Origin: JAAETI01 sp965368515 | GTDB taxonomy: Bacteria > Actinomycetota > Acidimicrobiia > Spongiisociales > UBA5794 | NCBI GenBank assembly: GCA_965368515.1 | Contig: CBDUNF010000136.1 | Span: 1-10,064 of the forward strand | Length of the DNA stretch: 10,064 nt | Reading direction: 5' to 3' | Part shown: piece by piece, positions 6,844-10,064 of the stretch | Position numbering within the stretch: position 1 is the first letter of the stretch | Layout: the number at the start of each line of letters is the position of its first letter | Made by a program: the position numbers and the translations under genes | The notes under the pieces: model-generated | Seen by the model: only the letters and a program-made list of their open reading frames with translations | Told to the model about the DNA's origin: nothing | The model's database searches: none

Positions 6844-6870
6844 TTATCACTCTCAGCGTGCGAGTGCTAA
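6844..6870. promoter_or_regulatory. CIRCE operator (HrcA binding site)
   Basis: TTATCACTC (6844-6852), a 9-nt spacer, then GAGTGCTAA (6862-6870). The CIRCE consensus is TTAGCACTC-N9-GAGTGCTAA. The right arm is perfect, the left has one change (G to T at its fourth base) and the spacing is exact. It lies 9 bp before hrcA, so HrcA very probably represses its own operon. Confidence 0.96.
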
Positions 6871-6873
6871 ATT
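6844..6873 (+). promoter_or_regulatory. Candidate hrcA promoter, covered by CIRCE
   Basis: TTATCA (6844-6849, -35, 4 of 6) and TAAATT (6868-6873, -10, 4 of 6) are 18 nt apart and almost coincide with the two CIRCE arms. Transcription would start about 7 nt after the -10, at or next to the A of the hrcA ATG (6880). A start upstream of CIRCE is the alternative. Confidence 0.4.
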
Positions 6874-6879
6874 TGGCTG

Positions 6880-7881
6880 ATGCTCGATGACCGCAGATCC
6901 GTCGTTCTTCAATCCCTGGTTGAGGAGCACATCAGAACCGGCCAGCCGGTCAGTTCGCGCGCCGTGCTTGAACGGTGCTCCATCGACGTATCCAGCGCAA
7001 CCATTCGCAACGATCTCGCCAAACTCGAGTCCTACGGCTTTGTTACTCAGCCGCACACGTCGGCAGGGAGGGTCCCGACCCCGGCCGGCTATCGGTACTA
7101 CGTGGATCACTGTTCCCCTACAAAGCTCCGCAACGCTACCCGCGAGCGGATCGAGACATTCTTCACCGGCTTTCACGAAGAGCTGAGCAAGCTGCTTCGT
7201 CAAACCAGTGGGCTGCTGTCGGAGATCAGCCACTATCCGGCGGTCGTAATTGGACCAGGATTCGGCGACGAGATAGTCCGCGGATTCCATCTGGTCCATC
7301 TCGGCGGGCCGGTCATCATGGCAGTGACGATCGGAGCCACAGGACGGGTCGGTCAAGAGGTTGTGAAGCTTCGTTTCAACCCGACGGACAGCGAGCTCGA
7401 CGAGGCGGAACGGCTTCTCGCTGCTGCCTTTGAGGGGGAAACGCTGACCGCCGGGAGTGAGCGAGTTCGCAGTCTGGCCGGCGAACAGATCGCGGACCGC
7501 GTTTTCAAGATCGCCAAATCTGTCGCAGGCACAACATCCGCCACCGTCGATGCCACCCGGGAGCTCTACGTAGGTGGCACGAGCCAGCTGGCCTCGCTGT
7601 GGGAGGACCTCGCTCAGGTGCACACAATCCTCGAACTCCTCGAGCAGCAAGGGTCCGTGAGACAGTTGCTGGGGGGCACCGACGAAGGGACGTCCGTCCG
7701 GCTGGGAGCAGAGACTGATGTCGCCGATGCCGACTTTGCCGTCGTCTCCACTGCATTTAGCGCCGGAGGCACAGGGACCGGCCGTGTCGGCGTGCTCGGA
7801 CCGATGCGGATGGACTACCGCCGGGCGATCCGGATCGTTGAGGAAGTCGGCGACGGACTCGAGGACAGTCTCGGCACATGA
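6880..7881 (+). CDS. hrcA: Heat-inducible transcription repressor HrcA
   Basis: HrcA represses chaperone genes by binding CIRCE, is itself kept active by GroEL in well-studied species, and is lost on heat shock. The 333-aa product (typical 330-350) begins with the winged-helix domain: ILxxLVEEHIxTGQPVSSRAV-like start, then SSATIRNDLAKLESYGF and TSAGRVPTPAGYRYYVD, the strongest family signature. The remainder fits the GAF-like and dimerisation regions, including LGPMRMDYRRAI near the C-terminus. ATG 6880 begins directly with the conserved region. No ribosome binding site is visible because the CIRCE right arm fills the space. The end overlaps dnaJ through ATGA (7878-7881), so the two proteins are translationally coupled. 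The CIRCE upstream predicts autorepression. Confidence 0.96.
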   Translation: MLDDRRSVVLQSLVEEHIRTGQPVSSRAVLERCSIDVSSATIRNDLAKLESYGFVTQPHTSAGRVPTPAGYRYYVDHCSPTKLRNATRERIETFFTGFHEELSKLLRQTSGLLSEISHYPAVVIGPGFGDEIVRGFHLVHLGGPVIMAVTIGATGRVGQEVVKLRFNPTDSELDEAERLLAAAFEGETLTAGSERVRSLAGEQIADRVFKIAKSVAGTTSATVDATRELYVGGTSQLASLWEDLAQVHTILELLEQQGSVRQLLGGTDEGTSVRLGAETDVADADFAVVSTAFSAGGTGTGRVGVLGPMRMDYRRAIRIVEEVGDGLEDSLGT

Positions 7882-8972
7882 AGGACTACTACGAGATACT
7901 GGGGGTCGCCCGCGACGCCAGCCAGGATGAGATCAAGAAGGCGTTTCGCAAGCTGGCCCGCGATACCCACCCCGATGCAAACCCCGATGACCCTGCGGCT
8001 GAGGCAAGGTTCCGCGAGATCGCCGAGGCCTACGAAATCCTCTCGGATCCGCAGCGCCGAGCCGCTTTCGATCGTGGCGAGCAGTTTGGCGCCGGTGACC
8101 TCTTCAGCAACTTTGGGGGTTTGGACGACATCCTCCAGCAGTTCTTCGGTGGCGGATTTGGCGGTTTCGCTGGTACCCGCCGCCGTGGTCCGCAGCGGGG
8201 GAGCGACATCGGTGTCAATGTCGACCTGACCCTTGCCGAGGCCGCAACCGGGGTCAGCCGGAAACTCGACGTCTCAGCCCCGGAACGATGTCCTTCTTGT
8301 AGCGGCAGTGGCGCCGAATCCGGCCACGAGCCACGCCGCTGCCCTACCTGTAACGGAGCCGGACAGGTTCAGGTGGCGCGACAAACGATGCTTGGCCAGA
8401 TGATGACCGTGACCGATTGCTCCGCATGTCGCGGCCGTGGCGAAATCATCGACACTCCATGCAAGACTTGCTCAGGTGCGGGTCGGATCGATTCACAGCG
8501 ATCGTTGACCGTCGAGATTCCAGCCGGGGTCGACGACGGAACCCGGCTGCGCTTGTCGGGCCGGGGCGGGGTGGGTGAGCGCGGGGCTCCCCCAGGAGAC
8601 CTATACGTGCAGGTCAGGGTGGCTGCGGACCCCAACTTCAGCAGGATCGGGAACGATCTCCATCACAAGGTCCAAATCGGTATCGCCGAAGCCACCCTCG
8701 GCAAGGAAGTCGTTGTTCCTCTGGTGGATGGAACGACCACCGAGGTCGATATACCCGCGGGCACGCAGTCGGCCACCGTGTTCCGACTCAGCAAGCAGGG
8801 AATGCCGCGACTCCAACGGCGGGGCCGTGGCGATCTTCTCATCGAGGTCGAGGTCGCGGTCCCGAGCGAGCTATCCGCTTCTGCTGAGGAAGTCTTGCGT
8901 GAGTTTGCGGCAATCCAGGGCGAGCAGCCCATGGACTCGAAACGGCGCAAGCGCAAGCGTCGCGGCCGGTAG
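7878..8972 (+). CDS. dnaJ: Chaperone protein DnaJ (Hsp40), class A
   Basis: DnaJ delivers unfolded clients to DnaK and stimulates its ATPase. The 364-aa product has all class A parts in order. The J domain (1-70) has the HPD motif at 31-33. A Gly/Phe region (about 70-100) includes GGGFGGFAG. Four zinc-binding CxxCxGxG repeats lie at 138-145, 155-162, 181-188 and 195-202. The C-terminal peptide-binding domains contain DLYVQVRV, ATLGKEVVVPLVDG and GMPRLQRRGRGDLL. It ends with a strongly basic tail (SKRRKRKRRGR). dnaK and grpE are not in the window. This fits actinobacteria that carry a second dnaJ beside hrcA, with the other in the dnaK operon. Control should be through the CIRCE before hrcA. 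Confidence 0.97.
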   Translation: MKDYYEILGVARDASQDEIKKAFRKLARDTHPDANPDDPAAEARFREIAEAYEILSDPQRRAAFDRGEQFGAGDLFSNFGGLDDILQQFFGGGFGGFAGTRRRGPQRGSDIGVNVDLTLAEAATGVSRKLDVSAPERCPSCSGSGAESGHEPRRCPTCNGAGQVQVARQTMLGQMMTVTDCSACRGRGEIIDTPCKTCSGAGRIDSQRSLTVEIPAGVDDGTRLRLSGRGGVGERGAPPGDLYVQVRVAADPNFSRIGNDLHHKVQIGIAEATLGKEVVVPLVDGTTTEVDIPAGTQSATVFRLSKQGMPRLQRRGRGDLLIEVEVAVPSELSASAEEVLREFAAIQGEQPMDSKRRKRKRRGR

Positions 8973-8975
8973 CAA

Positions 8976-9641
8976 GTGGCACGCCATCAACCTCACCTTC
9001 TGGTCTCCGTGCCTGAACGAGGAGATGTCCTGCAGGTCGACGATGCCACGAGACGCCACCTCGAGAAGGTCTTGCGGGTCGATGCTGCTGCGCCGGTCAC
9101 ATACACGGACGGCAGGGGCCTATTCGGATCGGGTGTTTACACCGACGGCGTCATCACCCGTGGTGAAGAAGGGCATCGCCCCAGGCCCGGTGGTTTGGTT
9201 GTCGCCGCTGCGCCTCCGCGCGACAACGCGCGTGTTCGATTCCTTGTCGAGAAGCTCACAGAACTGGGAGTCGCTGAGCTGATCTGGCTGGACACAGCCC
9301 ATCGTGAAGGAAGACCGCCGCGACCCGGGAAGACGTCGAGTTGGATCAAGAGCGCTGTCGAGCAATCGCGGGGCGCCTGGCTAATGGACATCCGCGGTCC
9401 GATCGAGATAGGCGATATCGCACACCTCGGCACTCCGGTATTTGCGCAAGCCGGCGGCGCAGACATTGCCGATCTGCCCACCGAGACCGGCGACCTTGTG
9501 TTGTGTGTGGGTCCAGAGGGCGGCTTTGCGCCGGGCGAGGTTCCCGCTACGGCACTTCGGCTTGGTCTCGGTGACAACATCCTCCGGGTCGAAACTGCTG
9601 CAGTCGTCGGCGCGGCGCTTCTGCGCAACGTTCTCAACTGA
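8976..9641 (+). CDS. rsmE: 16S rRNA (uracil-1498-N3)-methyltransferase
   Basis: RsmE methylates N3 of U1498 in helix 44 of 16S rRNA using S-adenosylmethionine; it is a SPOUT-class (knotted) methyltransferase. The 221-aa product is a little shorter than E. coli RsmE (243). An N-terminal PUA-like RNA-binding region includes HLEKVLRV. The linker motif VEKLTELGV (91-99) and VEQSRG (128-133) follow. The SAM-binding knot has GPEGGF (179-184) and LRVETA (203-208), where most family members have LRTETA. The GTG start lies 3 bp after the dnaJ stop without a clear ribosome binding site, so it is probably translated by re-initiation from dnaJ. This would place an rRNA-modifying enzyme under CIRCE control. 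The dnaJ-rsmE pairing is common in many bacteria. Confidence 0.94.
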   Translation: MARHQPHLLVSVPERGDVLQVDDATRRHLEKVLRVDAAAPVTYTDGRGLFGSGVYTDGVITRGEEGHRPRPGGLVVAAAPPRDNARVRFLVEKLTELGVAELIWLDTAHREGRPPRPGKTSSWIKSAVEQSRGAWLMDIRGPIEIGDIAHLGTPVFAQAGGADIADLPTETGDLVLCVGPEGGFAPGEVPATALRLGLGDNILRVETAAVVGAALLRNVLN

Positions 9642-9646
9642 CACGA

Positions 9647-9664
9647 CACTGTCGTTCAACAGTG
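9647..9664 (+). terminator. Hairpin after rsmE, weak terminator candidate
   Basis: CACTGT (9647-9652) and ACAGTG (9659-9664) form a perfect 6-bp stem with a 6-nt loop, 5 bp past the rsmE stop. GAAAAGCGC follows, not a T-run. An overlapping alternative stem ACGAC/GTCGT (9643-9655) competes with it. It may end the operon only weakly. Confidence 0.3.
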
Positions 9665-9684
9665 GAAAAGCGCAGTGTGTTGGT

Positions 9685-9794
9685 ACAGATTGGCTACCGT
9701 AGGGCACTAGTTAGCCAGTGGGGAACCGCAATGGGGCAACTCAGGGCAATCAATAGAAGACAGATTGGTTACCCTGGGTTATGATGTTGGCTAC
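9685..9794 (+). repeat. TTGGYTAC repeats before the bldD-like gene
   Basis: TTGGCTAC occurs at 9690-9697 and 9787-9794, and TTGGTTAC at 9765-9772. The first two lie within longer copies (9685-9704 and 9760-9779) that match at 16 of 20 positions, exactly 75 bp apart. An inverted TAGCCA is at 9712-9717. The repeats surround the candidate promoter and look like regulator sites. Confidence 0.6.
9757..9785 (+). promoter_or_regulatory. Candidate promoter of the bldD-like gene
   Basis: AAGACA (9757-9762, -35, 4 of 6) and TATGAT (9780-9785, -10, 5 of 6) are separated by 17 nt. Transcription would start near 9792, giving a leader of about 53 nt ending in a good ribosome binding site. Confidence 0.55.
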
Positions 9795-9803
9795 GCAGAG
9801 CGT
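9769..9803. promoter_or_regulatory. BldD operator boxes over the promoter
   Basis: TTACCCTGGGTTA (9769-9781) fits the Streptomyces BldD consensus, as I recall it (TNACNCWGNGTNA), at all nine specified positions and overlaps the -10 box. A second, weaker box (9791-9803) keeps the core ACNCWGNG but loses the outer bases. The two start 22 bp apart, about two helical turns, and cover the promoter and probable transcription start. Confidence 0.7.
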
Positions 9804-9844
9804 TCGCGATGCGTTGAGCTCTGTGGAGGGCCGAGGAGATATTG

Positions 9845-10064
9845 ATGCCGACATACAATGAGATGGTGGGAGAACGGCTTCGTTCGATCAGGCGACAAAG
9901 GGGACTGTCGCTTCAGGACGTGCAGAAGCTTTCCGACCAGGAATTCAAGGCTGCTGTACTCGGCGCCTACGAACGTGGGGAGAGAAGTCTCTCGCTGCCT
10001 CGTCTGCAGCGCTTGGCGCAGTTTTTCAGCGTTCCGATCATCCAACTGCTTCCGCAGGATGATG
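9845..10064 (+). CDS. BldD-like XRE-family transcriptional regulator, N-terminal part (3' end outside window)
   Basis: The 73 visible residues form a helix-turn-helix domain of the XRE/Cro type: ERLRSIRRQRGLSLQDVQKLS, then AAVLGAYERGERSLSLPRLQRLAQFF and PIIQLLP. The order and the GAYERGERSL / LLPxD segments closely resemble Streptomyces BldD. BldD is a master regulator of development whose C-terminal domain binds cyclic di-GMP. That C-terminal domain, if present, is outside the window, so the c-di-GMP link cannot be tested here. The start is ATG 9845, with AGGAGA at 9834-9839 5 nt before it. The BldD boxes in its promoter fit autoregulation, known for Streptomyces BldD. It could be another member of the BldD-like regulator group, so I leave the symbol blank. 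Confidence 0.85.
   Translation, partial: MPTYNEMVGERLRSIRRQRGLSLQDVQKLSDQEFKAAVLGAYERGERSLSLPRLQRLAQFFSVPIIQLLPQDD

Noticed and set aside
6853..7650. Minus-strand open frame of 265 codons opposite hrcA
   Set aside because: It is fully antisense to HrcA winged-helix and central sequence and overlaps the CIRCE; no motif recognised.
9791..10045. Minus-strand open frame of 84 codons at the right edge
   Set aside because: It is antisense to the BldD-like helix-turn-helix domain and its leader, with no motif of its own.

Overview
The window reads as a chromosomal housekeeping region from a high-GC Gram-positive bacterium (Actinobacteriota). Three things point there: GC-rich codon use with GTG/TTG starts, the gene order lepA-hemW-hrcA-dnaJ-rsmE familiar from actinobacteria, and a BldD-type regulator at the right edge. 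The very Thr-rich linker in one protein is a style I associate with Acidimicrobiia, so that class is my guess, held only moderately.

Layout. (1) 1-2304, plus strand: the C-terminal two-thirds or so of the DNA-uptake channel ComEC, then holA (DNA polymerase III delta subunit). (2) 2301-3776, minus strand: rpsT (S20), greA, then a small Flp/Tad-type pilin with a long Thr linker and a repeat-containing C-terminal domain. The pilin runs convergently into holA, and their stop codons overlap within one CTAG. (3) 3777-3885: a short divergent control region in which candidate rpsT and lepA promoters overlap. (4) 3886-9641, plus strand: lepA, hemW, hrcA, dnaJ and rsmE, tightly packed. lepA/hemW overlap by 8 bp and hrcA/dnaJ by 4 bp (ATGA). 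A near-perfect CIRCE operator sits just before hrcA, so hrcA-dnaJ(-rsmE) should form a heat-shock unit repressed by HrcA itself. (5) 9642-9844: a 203-bp regulatory intergenic region. (6) 9845-end: the start of a BldD-like regulator. A 13-bp site in its promoter fits the BldD operator consensus at every specified position, which points to autoregulation.

Most of the window is well-known core machinery: translation (lepA, rpsT, rsmE), transcript elongation (greA), replication (holA), heme handling (hemW) and protein folding (hrcA, dnaJ). The less ordinary parts are the pilin, its placement between holA and greA beside comEC, and the two self-regulatory promoter regions (CIRCE at hrcA, BldD boxes at the bldD-like gene). 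I found no mobile element, RNA gene, CRISPR array or defence system.
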